Origin: Microbacter sp049976245
GTDB lineage: Bacteria; Bacteroidota; Bacteroidia; Bacteroidales; Paludibacteraceae
NCBI GenBank assembly: GCA_049976245.1
Contig: JBMFIQ010000005.1
Coordinates: 1-64,000, forward strand
Length of the DNA stretch: 64,000 bases
Direction of reading: 5' to 3'
Positions 35,780-45,383 of the stretch are shown here, piece by piece (position 1 is the first letter of the stretch; every line of letters begins with the position of its first letter). The position numbers and the translations under genes were made by a program. Under the pieces are notes generated by a model that saw only the letters and a list, made by a program, of their open reading frames with translations, was not told where the DNA came from and did not search any database.

Positions 35780-37192
35780 ATGAAATCAAAAAAATCATTA
35801 CCCTCTTTTACAAATGTTTTCGTCGAAGATAGTGCCGCCGAAGGCAAAGCTATAGCTAAAGTGGATGATATGGTCGTTTTTATTCCTTTTGCAGCACCAG
35901 GTGATGTTGTTGACATTCATCTGACAAAAAAGAAAAAAAACTTTGCTGAAGCCAAAATCATCCAATTCAAAGATTACTCGACCGACAGAGAAAAACCTTT
36001 CTGTACCCATTTTGGCGTTTGTGGAGGATGTAAATGGCAACACATCATTTACGAAAAACAACTTTATTATAAACAAAAACAGGTAGTTGATCATTTGCAA
36101 CGAATTGGGAAAATTCAAATTCGAGAAATAAAGCCTATTTTAGGAAGCACTCAAACTGTTTTTTACCGAAACAAGCTTGAGTTTACCTTTTCAAATAAAG
36201 CCTGGCTAACAGCCGACGAGATGAATGAAGAAATGCCGACACAACCCCGAAATGCTTTGGGATTTCATATTCCTACGTTGTTTGATAAAGTATTGGATAT
36301 CAAAAAATGTTGGTTGCAGGATGATGTTTCAAACCAAATTCGGAATGAACTGAAACAATTTGCCGAAAAAGCTCATATGAGCTTCTTTGACTTGCGAAAA
36401 CAAGAAGGGTGGCTTAGAACATTGATCATTCGCACAAGCTCAACTGGGGAAATCATGGTGATTTTGGTATTCTTTTACGAAGATGAAAAACCTCGAAAAC
36501 AAATTCTGCAATTTCTCGTTGAACGTTTTCCGCAAATCACTTCATGCGTTTATGTCATCAATTCAAAAGCCAATGACACCATTACCGATCAACAAATTCA
36601 TCTTTTTTCAGGACGCGATTATATTTGGGAAGAGATGGAAGGATTGCGTTTCAAAATTGGTCCAAAATCCTTTTATCAAACCAATTCTTTACAAGCATAC
36701 GAACTTTATAAAGTGGTTCGAAATTTTGCCCAATTAACCGGGAATGAACTGGTGTATGATCTCTACACGGGAACTGGAACGATTGCCAATTTCATAGCCA
36801 AAAATGCCCGTAAAGTCATTGGAATTGAATTCGTACCCGAAGCCATTGAAGATGCTATGGTCAATGCAACAGTCAATGGCATCTCAAACACGCATTTCTT
36901 TGCCGGAGATATTAAAGAAATTTTAAACGATAACTTCTTACAAACACATGGGTTTCCAGAAGTTATCGTCACTGACCCACCACGAAACGGAATGCATAAT
37001 GATGTTATTAATAAATTGTTAGAAATTAAATCTAAACGAATTGTTTATGTAAGTTGTAACTCAGCAACTCAAGCAAGAGATTTACAATTATTAAATGATG
37101 CTTATGAAGTTCTCACAATTCAACCTGTTGATATGTTTCCACATACTCATCATGTAGAAAATGTGGCTCTTTTGTCATTAAGAGAACCCTGA
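35780..37192 (+). CDS. rlmD: 23S rRNA (uracil-C5)-methyltransferase, RlmD-like
   Basis: SAM-dependent enzyme methylating a uracil in 23S rRNA; 470 residues. An N-terminal TRAM domain (AEGKAIAKVDDMVVFIPFAA), an iron-sulfur cysteine set CTHFGVCGGCKW, the SAM motif DLYTGTGTIANF and catalytic Cys in YVSCNSATQARDL are visible. RlmD/RumA assignment versus the tRNA enzymes is by similarity. ATG at 35780 gives the family N-terminus; the GTG at 35720 would add 20 unsupported residues. Confidence 0.88.
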   Translation: MKSKKSLPSFTNVFVEDSAAEGKAIAKVDDMVVFIPFAAPGDVVDIHLTKKKKNFAEAKIIQFKDYSTDREKPFCTHFGVCGGCKWQHIIYEKQLYYKQKQVVDHLQRIGKIQIREIKPILGSTQTVFYRNKLEFTFSNKAWLTADEMNEEMPTQPRNALGFHIPTLFDKVLDIKKCWLQDDVSNQIRNELKQFAEKAHMSFFDLRKQEGWLRTLIIRTSSTGEIMVILVFFYEDEKPRKQILQFLVERFPQITSCVYVINSKANDTITDQQIHLFSGRDYIWEEMEGLRFKIGPKSFYQTNSLQAYELYKVVRNFAQLTGNELVYDLYTGTGTIANFIAKNARKVIGIEFVPEAIEDAMVNATVNGISNTHFFAGDIKEILNDNFLQTHGFPEVIVTDPPRNGMHNDVINKLLEIKSKRIVYVSCNSATQARDLQLLNDAYEVLTIQPVDMFPHTHHVENVALLSLREP

Positions 37193-37193
37193 A

Positions 37194-38060
37194 ATGAATG
37201 AACCCAAAAGCCACATTGACCCTGAAAAGCAACATCAGCAGTTGTTGAATGTTTCCATTGTTCGCTATGAGCAAGATTTTGAAACGATTGCAAGCCTTGT
37301 GCGTACCATTTCATCTTCGGCTGTTGTAAAATCTATCTACTTGATTGATAATTCCAAATATTATAATGAACAATTTGAAACGTTGCCTGTTCATTACATT
37401 AAAACTCAAAAAAATATTGGCTACGGACGTGCACACAACATTGCTTTGCGCAAAACGCTTGAAGAGGATGTTCCTTATCATTTGGTGGTAAATCCTGATG
37501 TGGAATTGAATGCTAACCATTTGTCCAACATTGTTTTATATTTGATGGAAAATCCTTCAGTCGGGGCGTTAATGCCAAAAATTTTTTATCCAGATGGAAA
37601 TCTTCAATACCTCTGTAAATTATTACCAACACCTTTTGATTTAATTAATAAGCGTTTTTTTCCAAAGAAATGGTTTAAGAGAAGATCCGATCTCTTTTTG
37701 TTAAAACATTTTGATTATCAAACCACCTTAAACATTCCATATCTGTCAGGTTGTTTTATGGTTCTAAGTATGACGGCCATAAAAAAGTCGGGATTTTTTG
37801 ATGAACGATTTTTTCTTTATCCGGAAGATATCGATTTATCTCGTCGAATTCACGAACATTTTCAAACTTGTTTTTTCCCTGAGGTCAGCATCATACATCG
37901 GCATGAGCAAGGATCGTATAAAAATTTTCGCTTACTGATGATTCATATCGTAAATATGATTCGTTATTTCAATAAATGGGGCTGGTTTTTTGACAAACAA
38001 CGAAAAAAATTCAATCAAGAGACATTGCAACAGATCAATCAACTTGAACATCAAAAATAA
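37194..38060 (+). CDS. Family 2 glycosyltransferase
   Basis: A 288-residue GT-A glycosyltransferase resembling rhamnosyltransferases of O-antigen or capsule synthesis. Motifs include YIKTQKNIGYGRAHN, the nucleotide-sugar-binding VVNPDVEL (DxE in place of DxD) and LYPEDIDLSRRI. Donor and acceptor sugars are not readable. It starts one base after the rlmD stop, so it is co-transcribed although functionally unrelated. Confidence 0.85.
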   Translation: MNEPKSHIDPEKQHQQLLNVSIVRYEQDFETIASLVRTISSSAVVKSIYLIDNSKYYNEQFETLPVHYIKTQKNIGYGRAHNIALRKTLEEDVPYHLVVNPDVELNANHLSNIVLYLMENPSVGALMPKIFYPDGNLQYLCKLLPTPFDLINKRFFPKKWFKRRSDLFLLKHFDYQTTLNIPYLSGCFMVLSMTAIKKSGFFDERFFLYPEDIDLSRRIHEHFQTCFFPEVSIIHRHEQGSYKNFRLLMIHIVNMIRYFNKWGWFFDKQRKKFNQETLQQINQLEHQK

Positions 38061-38115
38061 AGTGTTATCTTTACGTTCATTAAAAATCACCAATACACGA
38101 TTGCTCTAATTTACT

Positions 38116-38715
38116 ATGATTATGGGGATTAATATTTTACAAATTACCAGTGCTTTTGTAGTTTTGTTTGCCATTATAGATATTTTAGGATCTGTCCCAA
38201 TCATTCTAAATTTAAAAGAAAAGAACAATCAAATTAATCCCATATTAGTCACTACTGTTTCATTTGTGGTGATGTTGGCTTTTTTGTTTGCGGGAGATAT
38301 TATTTTGCGCATGTTTAATGTTGATATCAAGTCATTTGCCGTAGCAGGTTCCATCATTATCTTCATTATGGCATTTGAAATGACCTTGGGAGTGGAAATA
38401 TTTAAAAATGACGGGCCAAAAAATGTAGCTTCCATTGTTCCGTTGTCGTTTCCTTTAATTGCAGGTCCGGGATCGTTCACTTCACTACTTTCATTGAGAG
38501 CTGAATATCAAACAATTAACATTATTATTGCGCTCTTGATCAATATGATTTTTGTTTATTTGGTTTTGCGATTAACCGATAAAGTGCAACATTGGATTGG
38601 AGAAGGAGGCATTTACATCCTTCGTAAATTTTTTGGGATCATTCTTTTGGCTATTGCCGTCAAACTTTTTGCAACCAATATTGCTTCCATTTTTGGTACA
38701 TTAATGCAAAAGTAA
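38116..38715 (+). CDS. MarC family inner-membrane protein
   Basis: A 199-residue protein with six hydrophobic segments in the MarC/NAAT family (FAIIDILGSVPIIL at the N-terminus and FPLIAGPGSFTSLL in the middle). The family has no agreed function; a link to multiple antibiotic resistance was not upheld. A second ATG two codons downstream of the first is also possible. The gene lies 55 bases after the glycosyltransferase and 15 before dgkA. Confidence 0.85.
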   Translation: MIMGINILQITSAFVVLFAIIDILGSVPIILNLKEKNNQINPILVTTVSFVVMLAFLFAGDIILRMFNVDIKSFAVAGSIIIFIMAFEMTLGVEIFKNDGPKNVASIVPLSFPLIAGPGSFTSLLSLRAEYQTINIIIALLINMIFVYLVLRLTDKVQHWIGEGGIYILRKFFGIILLAIAVKLFATNIASIFGTLMQK

Positions 38716-38730
38716 ATCAAAAAAAAATTA

Positions 38731-39108
38731 ATGACTTGTATGTCAGCCTTTCATCGATTTTATAAAAGTTTCTATTTCGCATCCAAAGGTATTTATATTG
38801 CTTTCAAAGGCGCATTGAATATCAAAATTCATTTGATGGCTGCCATCATCACCCTACTGTTTGCATTTTTGTTTCAACTTGACATGATGGAGTGGATTGC
38901 GGTATTGATCTGCATTGGCATGGTTTTTAGTGCGGAAATTTTTAATACGGCCATTGAAAAATTGGTGGATCATGTGAGCCCTGCATGGCATGCACGTGCC
39001 GGATCAATCAAAGACATGGCTGCAGGAGCTGTGCTCATAGTCAGCTTCATCGCCATGATTGTCGGATTGTTAATTTTTATTCCAAAAATCCTTCAAAGGC
39101 TGCCTTAA
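38731..39108 (+). CDS. dgkA: Diacylglycerol (undecaprenol-type) kinase, DgkA
   Basis: Small trimeric membrane kinase, 125 residues, with three membrane segments and the signature AEIFNTAIEKLVDHVSPAWH followed by KDMAAGAVL. It recycles diacylglycerol or phosphorylates undecaprenol. An internal ATG at codon 4 is an alternative start. It is the last gene of the rlmD-GT-marC-dgkA run and converges on xseB with a 5-base gap. Confidence 0.9.
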   Translation: MTCMSAFHRFYKSFYFASKGIYIAFKGALNIKIHLMAAIITLLFAFLFQLDMMEWIAVLICIGMVFSAEIFNTAIEKLVDHVSPAWHARAGSIKDMAAGAVLIVSFIAMIVGLLIFIPKILQRLP

Positions 39109-39113
39109 ATGCC

Positions 39114-39314
39114 TTATTTCGACAAGCTCTCAAAAAATTTTTGAATTTCCGCATCCGTTTCAAACAGTTGATTTTGACAAAAATGAATCAATTCGGTTGC
39201 CTGCTTCACGATGTTCGTTAAATCTTCCAATGGAACTTCATTTTTTTCAAGTTTTTGCAGCAATTGATCCAATTCTTCTAAAGCTTCGGAGTATGTTTTT
39301 TTTGATTTGGCCAT
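39114..39314 (-). CDS. xseB: Exodeoxyribonuclease VII small subunit
   Basis: A 66-residue helical protein, the small subunit of the single-strand-specific exonuclease. YSEALEELDQLLQKLEKNEV and the LEDLTNIVKQATELI region are diagnostic. The large subunit xseA, which usually adjoins it, is not in this window. A 13-bp inverted repeat lies just upstream (39330-39362). Confidence 0.9.
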   Translation of the reverse strand: MAKSKKTYSEALEELDQLLQKLEKNEVPLEDLTNIVKQATELIHFCQNQLFETDAEIQKFFESLSK

Positions 39315-39329
39315 AAGAAAAAATTGAAA

Positions 39330-39362
39330 TTAAATGGCATAATCAAATTTTATGCCATTTAA
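39330..39362. terminator. 13-bp perfect inverted repeat between rfbB and xseB
   Basis: TTAAATGGCATAA (39330-39342), loop TCAAATT, TTATGCCATTTAA (39350-39362). It lies 18 bases after the rfbB stop on the minus strand and is followed there by TTTCAATTTTTTC, so it probably terminates rfbB. It is also only 16 bases before the xseB start and could influence it. Confidence 0.65.
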
Positions 39363-39379
39363 TGAATTGTATATTAATA

Positions 39380-40432
39380 TTATAAATGGTACTGGTGTTG
39401 ATAATATTGTTGGTATGCGCCTGATGTAATGTGTTCCAACCACTCTTCATTATTGAGATACCATTCCACTGTTTCTTCCAATCCCTGTTCAAATTGCAAT
39501 GAAGGTTTCCATCCCAATTCTTTTTGTAATTTTGATGAATCAATGGCATAACGTAAATCATGACCGGCGCGATCAGTAATAAGTGTAATGAGCTTTTCGG
39601 AAGTTCCTGCCATTCGCCCCAGTTTTTTATCCATAATGTTGCATAACAATCGAATCAAATCGATGTTTTTCCATTCATTGTTGCCGCCGATGTTGTAGGT
39701 TTCTCCGTTTTTACCTTGATGAAAAATCAAATCAATGGCATTCGCATGATCTTTTACAAACAACCAATCACGAATGTTTTCTCCTTTTCCGTAAATAGGA
39801 ATTGGTTTGTTGTGTTTTATATTGTTGATAGCTAAAGGAATCAATTTTTCGGGGAATTGACGCGCTCCGTAATTATTGGAACAATTAGAAAGGACCACCG
39901 GCATGTTGAAAGTATGAAAGAAAGCCCTCACAAAATGGTCGGATCCGGCTTTCGATGCTGAATATGGACTTCGTGGATCGTAAGCGGTTATTTCTTTGAA
40001 TTTTTCGTCTCCCATTTGTAAAGCACCGTAAACTTCGTCGGTCGAAATGTGATAAAAACGCTTGTTTTCGAAGGAATCTTTCCAGGCTTCTTTGGCAGCA
40101 TACAGCAAGTTCACGGTTCCTATCACGTTGGTTTTTACGAAAGCCATTGGATCAAGAATGGATCGATCCACGTGCGATTCGGCAGCTAAATGAATCACTC
40201 CGTCAAAAGAATAGGCTTCAAAAAGATGTTTTAAAGCATCGGCATCCGTGATGTCAACTTTTTCAAACCTGTAATTGGGTTTATTTGAAACATTTTTTAG
40301 ATTTTCGAGATTGCCGGCATACGTTAAAGCATCTACATTGACAATTTGATAATGCGGATATTTTTCAACGAAGAGTTCCACAACGTGTGAACCGATAAAT
40401 CCGGCGCCACCGGTAATTAAAATGGTTTTCAT
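39380..40432 (-). CDS. rfbB: dTDP-glucose 4,6-dehydratase
   Basis: Short-chain dehydrogenase-type enzyme making dTDP-4-keto-6-deoxyglucose, precursor of rhamnose and other deoxysugars; 350 residues. The NAD motif GGAGFIGSH (8-16), STDEVYG and YSASKAGSDH are present. An in-frame start at 40519 would add 29 residues, but the promoter at 40487-40518 lies inside that extension, so ATG at 40432 is the start. The rfbACD partners are absent here. Confidence 0.93.
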   Translation of the reverse strand: MKTILITGGAGFIGSHVVELFVEKYPHYQIVNVDALTYAGNLENLKNVSNKPNYRFEKVDITDADALKHLFEAYSFDGVIHLAAESHVDRSILDPMAFVKTNVIGTVNLLYAAKEAWKDSFENKRFYHISTDEVYGALQMGDEKFKEITAYDPRSPYSASKAGSDHFVRAFFHTFNMPVVLSNCSNNYGARQFPEKLIPLAINNIKHNKPIPIYGKGENIRDWLFVKDHANAIDLIFHQGKNGETYNIGGNNEWKNIDLIRLLCNIMDKKLGRMAGTSEKLITLITDRAGHDLRYAIDSSKLQKELGWKPSLQFEQGLEETVEWYLNNEEWLEHITSGAYQQYYQHQYHL

Positions 40433-40486
40433 TTTGAGACGATTAAATGAGAAAATGATTTTTGAATCAACATTGATTCCTGAAGA

Positions 40487-40518
40487 CAAAAATACGAGAA
40501 AAAAACAAATTAAACACA
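40487..40518 (-). promoter_or_regulatory. Promoter for rfbB
   Basis: TATTTTTG (40487-40494, minus strand), 20 bases upstream TGTG (40515-40518), one mismatch to TTTG. It predicts a start near 40480 and excludes the longer rfbB frame. Confidence 0.5.
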
Positions 40519-40668
40519 TTTTTTCAAAATAATTAAAGGGAAAAACATTTCAAAGCCCATTCTTCATGGCCTCAAAAAAGGCACCATCCTTCACAACGAT
40601 TGACCATTATCATTGCAAATCATGTTTTTGAGCAGTAAAAACCGAAGGAAAGATAATTGCTAAATTCT

Positions 40669-40699
40669 TTTGCAATGAGAAAAAAAGTAGCTAATTTTG
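40669..40699 (+). promoter_or_regulatory. Promoter for the DUF349 gene
   Basis: TTTG (40669-40672), 19 bases, TAATTTTG (40692-40699): both boxes exact. Transcription would start near 40706 and leave a leader of about 70 bases. The rest of the 340-base gap between rfbB and this gene holds no ORF. Confidence 0.75.
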
Positions 40700-40775
40700 C
40701 AAGAGTTTGAATATAGGATAATCGTTTAATAGACGCATTATCATCGATCCTTTAACACGCTAACATCATTTACTC

Positions 40776-42629
40776 ATGAACACGCTTGACAACATCGAAG
40801 AACCATTATCAGAAGAGGGTTTAACGCATGAAGAATCAGCACTTAACCATCAAGAAGATTCAACCAACACAACGCCTGAAACTCCTGATGTCAATAAAGA
40901 AAGCAGCGCTACGCACGAATTTTCGTCGTTGTCAAAGATGGCATTAATTGAAAAATTGGAAGAAGTACTGAAAATGCCGATCGATAAAATTGACAAAGAG
41001 ATTGTTGAATCAATCAAACAAGCATTTTATCGAAAACACAAGATCGATGTTGAACAGCAAAAAAAGATGTTTGTAGAAAATGGAGGTAACGAAAGTGATT
41101 TTGTTCCCCAGCCTAACGATGAAGAAAATGCGTTTAAGAACTTACTTCAAAAATACAAAGAGCTCAAATCATCTTTTATTGAAAACATTGAGAAACTGAA
41201 AGAAGAAAATTATAAAAGAAAATTAGCATTATTAGAACAGTTAAAATCATTATCCGAATCGGGAGATGTGGGCGAATCGTTGCCTTTATTTAGAAAAGTA
41301 CAACAAGAATGGAAAAACATTGGAGCTGTGCCACAAGCCAAAGTCAACGAGTTGTGGAAGACTTACAACAGTTACATGGAACGTTTCTACGATTTGATTA
41401 AAATCAACAATGAATTGCGGGATTACGATTTCAAGAAAAATTTGGAGCAAAAAATTGCACTTTGTATTGCTGCTGAAAAATTAGCATTGGAAAAAGACGT
41501 GGTCATTGCCTCGCGAATGCTTCAGAAACTTCATGAAGAGTGGCGTGAAATTGGGCCGGTGGCACGTGAATACCGCGATGAGATTTGGGAACGCTTCAAA
41601 CAGGCTTCTTCCGTAGTCAATAAAAAACACCAAGAATTTTTTGCTTCTTTAAAAGCACAAGAAGAACAAAATTTGGCCGAAAAAACTCATTTATGTGAAT
41701 TGGTTGAAGCCATTGATTTAAATACACTCCTCACGTTTCGCGACTGGGAAAACAAAACGGCTGAGATCATTGAATGGCAACATCAATGGAAAAACATCGG
41801 TTTTGCGCCACGAAAAGAGAACATCAAGGTGTATGAACGTTTTCGCAATGCCTGCGATCGCTTTTTTCAGGCAAAAAGTGAATTTATGAAGACTTCCAAA
41901 GCTGAACTGGAAGCCAATTACGAAAAGAAAAAAGCACTTTGTGAAAAAGCAGAATCACTCAAGGACAGTACCGATTGGAAAAACACCTCCGATATTTTGA
42001 TCCAAATTCAAAAGGAATGGAAAACGATTGGGCCTGTTTCAAAAAAATATTCCGATATGTTATGGAAACGTTTTGTTTCCGCATGTGATCACTTTTTTGA
42101 AGAAAAAGCCAAAAACTTCTCTTCCAAAAAGAACGAAGAAATAACCAACCTGAATCTGAAACAGGAGATCATCGAAAAAATCAACAATTTCAAAAAATCG
42201 GACAATGTTCAGGAATCCGTTAATCATCTCAAAGAGCTGATTTTGCAATGGAATTCAATTGGGCACGTCCCGTTCAAGGAAAAAGACAAATTGTTCAAAG
42301 CATTCAAAGACGCCATCAATCATCAAATGGATGCCTTAAACATCGACTCTATCAATCGGAAATTGATCTCCTTCAAAGATTCATTGGAAAAAATGATTGA
42401 AGGTGATCATGCCAATCAACTCTATCGGGAACGAGAAAAATTGCTTAGAACCTATGACGCATTAAAATCGGATATTGCCACGTATGAAAATAACATTGGC
42501 TTTATCAATTCAAAATCGCAAAAATCAGATACCATTGTCAGCGAACTGGAGAAAAAGATTGAACGATTAAAAGAAGAACGTGATCTGATTGAGAAAAAAA
42601 TTAAACTAATTGACGAAACATTATCCTAA
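40776..42629 (+). CDS. DUF349 repeat protein
   Basis: A 617-residue, highly charged, largely helical protein. After an acidic low-complexity N-terminus (about 1-50) it carries five DUF349 units, each with a W-x-x-I-G core: QQEWKNIGAVPQ, HEEWREIGPVAR, QHQWKNIGFAPR, QKEWKTIGPVSK and ILQWNSIGHVPF. The C-terminal 80 residues look like a coiled coil. The role of the family is unknown. It is transcribed from its own promoter, 57 bases before the pseudouridine synthase. Confidence 0.85.
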   Translation: MNTLDNIEEPLSEEGLTHEESALNHQEDSTNTTPETPDVNKESSATHEFSSLSKMALIEKLEEVLKMPIDKIDKEIVESIKQAFYRKHKIDVEQQKKMFVENGGNESDFVPQPNDEENAFKNLLQKYKELKSSFIENIEKLKEENYKRKLALLEQLKSLSESGDVGESLPLFRKVQQEWKNIGAVPQAKVNELWKTYNSYMERFYDLIKINNELRDYDFKKNLEQKIALCIAAEKLALEKDVVIASRMLQKLHEEWREIGPVAREYRDEIWERFKQASSVVNKKHQEFFASLKAQEEQNLAEKTHLCELVEAIDLNTLLTFRDWENKTAEIIEWQHQWKNIGFAPRKENIKVYERFRNACDRFFQAKSEFMKTSKAELEANYEKKKALCEKAESLKDSTDWKNTSDILIQIQKEWKTIGPVSKKYSDMLWKRFVSACDHFFEEKAKNFSSKKNEEITNLNLKQEIIEKINNFKKSDNVQESVNHLKELILQWNSIGHVPFKEKDKLFKAFKDAINHQMDALNIDSINRKLISFKDSLEKMIEGDHANQLYREREKLLRTYDALKSDIATYENNIGFINSKSQKSDTIVSELEKKIERLKEERDLIEKKIKLIDETLS

Positions 42630-42686
42630 AAGATGAATGTTTGTGCGTGTGAGCTCATCTAACCTTACTTAAATTATTACATTAAA

Positions 42687-44024
42687 ATGGATTCTAAAGA
42701 CAATTCTTGGCAAGATCCTGATCAATCATCGGGACATGATGCCGGCCGTGACGGTAACTTCAATAAATCAAATCGAACGCGTCAGCGTTTTATGACCCGA
42801 AACTCCTCTGATAGAAATTATTCATCAAAAAGCAGAGACAACCAATCATACAATACTCCTAAAAGAGACAATGATTCTTCAACCTATCGGTCAACTTCTC
42901 GCGATCAACAAAATCCGTATCATTCACAACGAGATAACAAACCATATAACAACAATTATTCACAACGATCAGACAGACCTTACTCGCAACAGGGTCAAAA
43001 ACCTTTCAACAGAAACAACAATTCATATTCATCCTCGAAACCATATCGTTCGTCCAACTCATCCGATGAAGAAAACAAGTCCTTTTCACGCAATGCGGGT
43101 GGACGAACATCTGACAATCGGGGAAATAACAGCTATGAACGAAACAACAATTACAATTCGGGACGACGCGATGGACCCAATCGACCATATTCTGGAAATG
43201 ATCGGGATCAACATCGTGATGGATACAAACCATCCTACCGGCCTCGTCAAAACGATTACAGACCAACTCCCAATCCACGAACATACACTTCTTTGTCCAA
43301 TCCTAACGAACCGATCAGATTGAATAAGTTTTTAGCCAATGCCGGCATTTGTTCCCGACGTGAAGCCGACGAATACATCAAAGCTGGTGTGGTTACAGTT
43401 AATGGCAAAGTCATTACCGAACTTGGCACAAAAATTTTGCCCACGGACAAAGTAATGTTTCACGATCAACCCGTTCAATCTGAAAAGAAAGTCTATATCT
43501 TACTCAACAAACCAAAAGATTTTGTTACCACAACGGATGATCCCAAAGAACGCAAAACGGTATTGGACTTAGTGAAAAATGCTTGCAATGAACGCATTTA
43601 TCCGGTGGGGAGATTGGATCGAAGCACAACAGGCGTTTTGCTATTGACCAATGACGGCGATTTAGCTTCCAGATTGACTCATCCAAAGTACAACAAAAAA
43701 AAGATTTACCATGTCTTTTTGGATAAAGCGCTTACCAGAGCCGATATGGAACAAATTGTACGTGGCATTGAATTAGAAGATGGTGAAATTCACGCCGATG
43801 AAGTTCATTATGTGGATGAAGAAGACCACAAGCAAGTTGGCATCGAAATTCATTCCGGCAAAAATCGCATCGTACGTCGAATTTTCGATCATTTAGGCTA
43901 TCGGGTTAAAAGATTAGATCGTGTCTTTTTTGCGGGATTAACCAAAAAAGGATTACCAAGAGGCACATGGAGATACTTGACACAACAAGAAGTTAACATG
44001 TTGAAAATGGGAGCTTTTGAATAG
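42687..44024 (+). CDS. rRNA pseudouridine synthase (RsuA/RluB family) with long disordered N-terminus
   Basis: Isomerises uridine in rRNA. The first ~205 of 445 residues are low complexity, rich in Asn, Ser, Arg, Tyr and Asp, as in many Bacteroidota homologues. An S4 RNA-binding domain follows (IRLNKFLANAGICSRREADE) and then the catalytic domain with Asp in GRLDRSTTGVLLLTNDG. Which rRNA site it modifies cannot be told from the sequence alone; RluB is most likely. A strong terminator follows. Confidence 0.87.
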   Translation: MDSKDNSWQDPDQSSGHDAGRDGNFNKSNRTRQRFMTRNSSDRNYSSKSRDNQSYNTPKRDNDSSTYRSTSRDQQNPYHSQRDNKPYNNNYSQRSDRPYSQQGQKPFNRNNNSYSSSKPYRSSNSSDEENKSFSRNAGGRTSDNRGNNSYERNNNYNSGRRDGPNRPYSGNDRDQHRDGYKPSYRPRQNDYRPTPNPRTYTSLSNPNEPIRLNKFLANAGICSRREADEYIKAGVVTVNGKVITELGTKILPTDKVMFHDQPVQSEKKVYILLNKPKDFVTTTDDPKERKTVLDLVKNACNERIYPVGRLDRSTTGVLLLTNDGDLASRLTHPKYNKKKIYHVFLDKALTRADMEQIVRGIELEDGEIHADEVHYVDEEDHKQVGIEIHSGKNRIVRRIFDHLGYRVKRLDRVFFAGLTKKGLPRGTWRYLTQQEVNMLKMGAFE

Positions 44025-44057
44025 GCTCTTCTTCAATGGTAAATCAAATAATTAAAT

Positions 44058-44087
44058 AAAGCTGCCTATTTTACGGGTGGCTTTTTT
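44058..44087 (+). terminator. Intrinsic terminator after the pseudouridine synthase
   Basis: AAAGCTGCC and GGTGGCTTT form a 9-bp stem with two G-U pairs, with a 9-base loop, followed by TTTTT. Confidence 0.75.
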
Positions 44088-44154
44088 ATCGAAGAAATAG
44101 AAAGAAATGCCATTAATATCTTGAAAACACACAAGTTACAACAAACAATATCAC

Positions 44155-44769
44155 ATGAGTTTTGAAACATATCCATCTGCCCTATTGGAAAGTGCGGTGA
44201 ATGAAATGGCAAAACTTCCGGGAATTGGAAGAAAAACAGCTTTGCGTTTAGTACTTCATTTGCTTCGGCAACCTGACGCAGAAGTTGATATATTGGGGAA
44301 CACACTCTTGCGATTGAAGCATGACATTCATTATTGCCGACAATGTCACAACATTTCAGACACGGAACTCTGCTCCATTTGTGCCGATCCTAAAAGAGAC
44401 TCAACCATCATTTGTGTGGTCGAAAATGTCAAAGACGTTATTTCCATCGAAAACACCCACCAATACAACGGTTTATATCATGTGTTGGGAGGCATCATTT
44501 CTCCCATGGAAGGCATTGGCCCCAACGAGCTGCAAATTGAAAGTTTAATCGTTAGAAGTCATGAAGAAAAGATTAAAGAAATTTTCTTAGCGCTAAGTCC
44601 AACAATGGAAGGTGACACCACCTCTTACTACATCTATAAAAAACTGTCGTCATTACCGGTTAAAATCACCACCATTGCACGAGGCATCGCCATTGGGAAT
44701 GATTTAGAATATGCTGATGAAGTGACTTTGGGACGATCCATCATCAACCGGACTCCATTTAATCAATGA
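44155..44769 (+). CDS. recR: Recombination protein RecR
   Basis: RecFOR pathway clamp loader for RecA, 204 residues. The helix-hairpin-helix (LPGIGRKTALRLVLHLL), the C4 zinc finger (CRQCHNISDTELCSIC) and the Toprim domain with VVENVKDVISIE are visible. It converges on engB with a 7-base overlap of 3' ends. No recF or recO is in this window. Confidence 0.94.
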   Translation: MSFETYPSALLESAVNEMAKLPGIGRKTALRLVLHLLRQPDAEVDILGNTLLRLKHDIHYCRQCHNISDTELCSICADPKRDSTIICVVENVKDVISIENTHQYNGLYHVLGGIISPMEGIGPNELQIESLIVRSHEEKIKEIFLALSPTMEGDTTSYYIYKKLSSLPVKITTIARGIAIGNDLEYADEVTLGRSIINRTPFNQ

Positions 44770-45371
44770 GCATTTTTCAACTGCTGATTGATGGATTCAA
44801 TATATTCCAAAATAGCATCTCTTCCTTCTCCTGTCTTGGACGAAGTTACAAAAATAGGCGGTAACGGATCCCAAGATTCGACTAATCGTTGTTCATAATC
44901 CTTTCTGTTATTTATCCATTGCGTTTTCGATAATTTATCGATTTTCGTAAAAATAATCGAAAAAGGAATTTGATGATTTCCAAGCCATTCAAAAAATTGT
45001 AAATCAATATTTTGTGCTTCGATGCGGCTATCAATTAACACAAATAGATTCACCAACGGTTGGCGAAACAAAATGTATGATTCAATCATTTTCCTCAGTT
45101 TTTCTCGTTGAGTTAACCCTGTTCGAGCATAGCCATAACCAGGAAGATCAACAAGATACCACGCCTGATTGATTAAGAAATGATTGATCAACAAGGTTTT
45201 TCCCGGTTTACTTGAAATCAAGGCTAAGTTGTTGCGTTGGGTTAACATGTTGATCAACGATGATTTGCCAACATTTGAACGCCCAATGAATGCATATTCG
45301 GGCAATTGTGTTTCAGGACATAAACGAACATCCGAATTACTTTGGATAAATTCTGCAGAAGTGATCATCAT
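44763..45371 (-). CDS. engB: Ribosome biogenesis GTPase EngB/YsxC
   Basis: TRAFAC-class GTPase for assembly of the large ribosomal subunit, 202 residues. The P-loop is GRSNVGKSS at about 30-38; the G3 motif DLPGYGYA and the G4 motif TKIDK are present. Two start ATGs lie adjacent. The acyltransferase gene lies just upstream with a 12-base gap and is probably in the same unit. Confidence 0.93.
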   Translation of the reverse strand: MMITSAEFIQSNSDVRLCPETQLPEYAFIGRSNVGKSSLINMLTQRNNLALISSKPGKTLLINHFLINQAWYLVDLPGYGYARTGLTQREKLRKMIESYILFRQPLVNLFVLIDSRIEAQNIDLQFFEWLGNHQIPFSIIFTKIDKLSKTQWINNRKDYEQRLVESWDPLPPIFVTSSKTGEGRDAILEYIESINQQLKNAH

Positions 45372-45383
45372 GTTGTAAAAAAA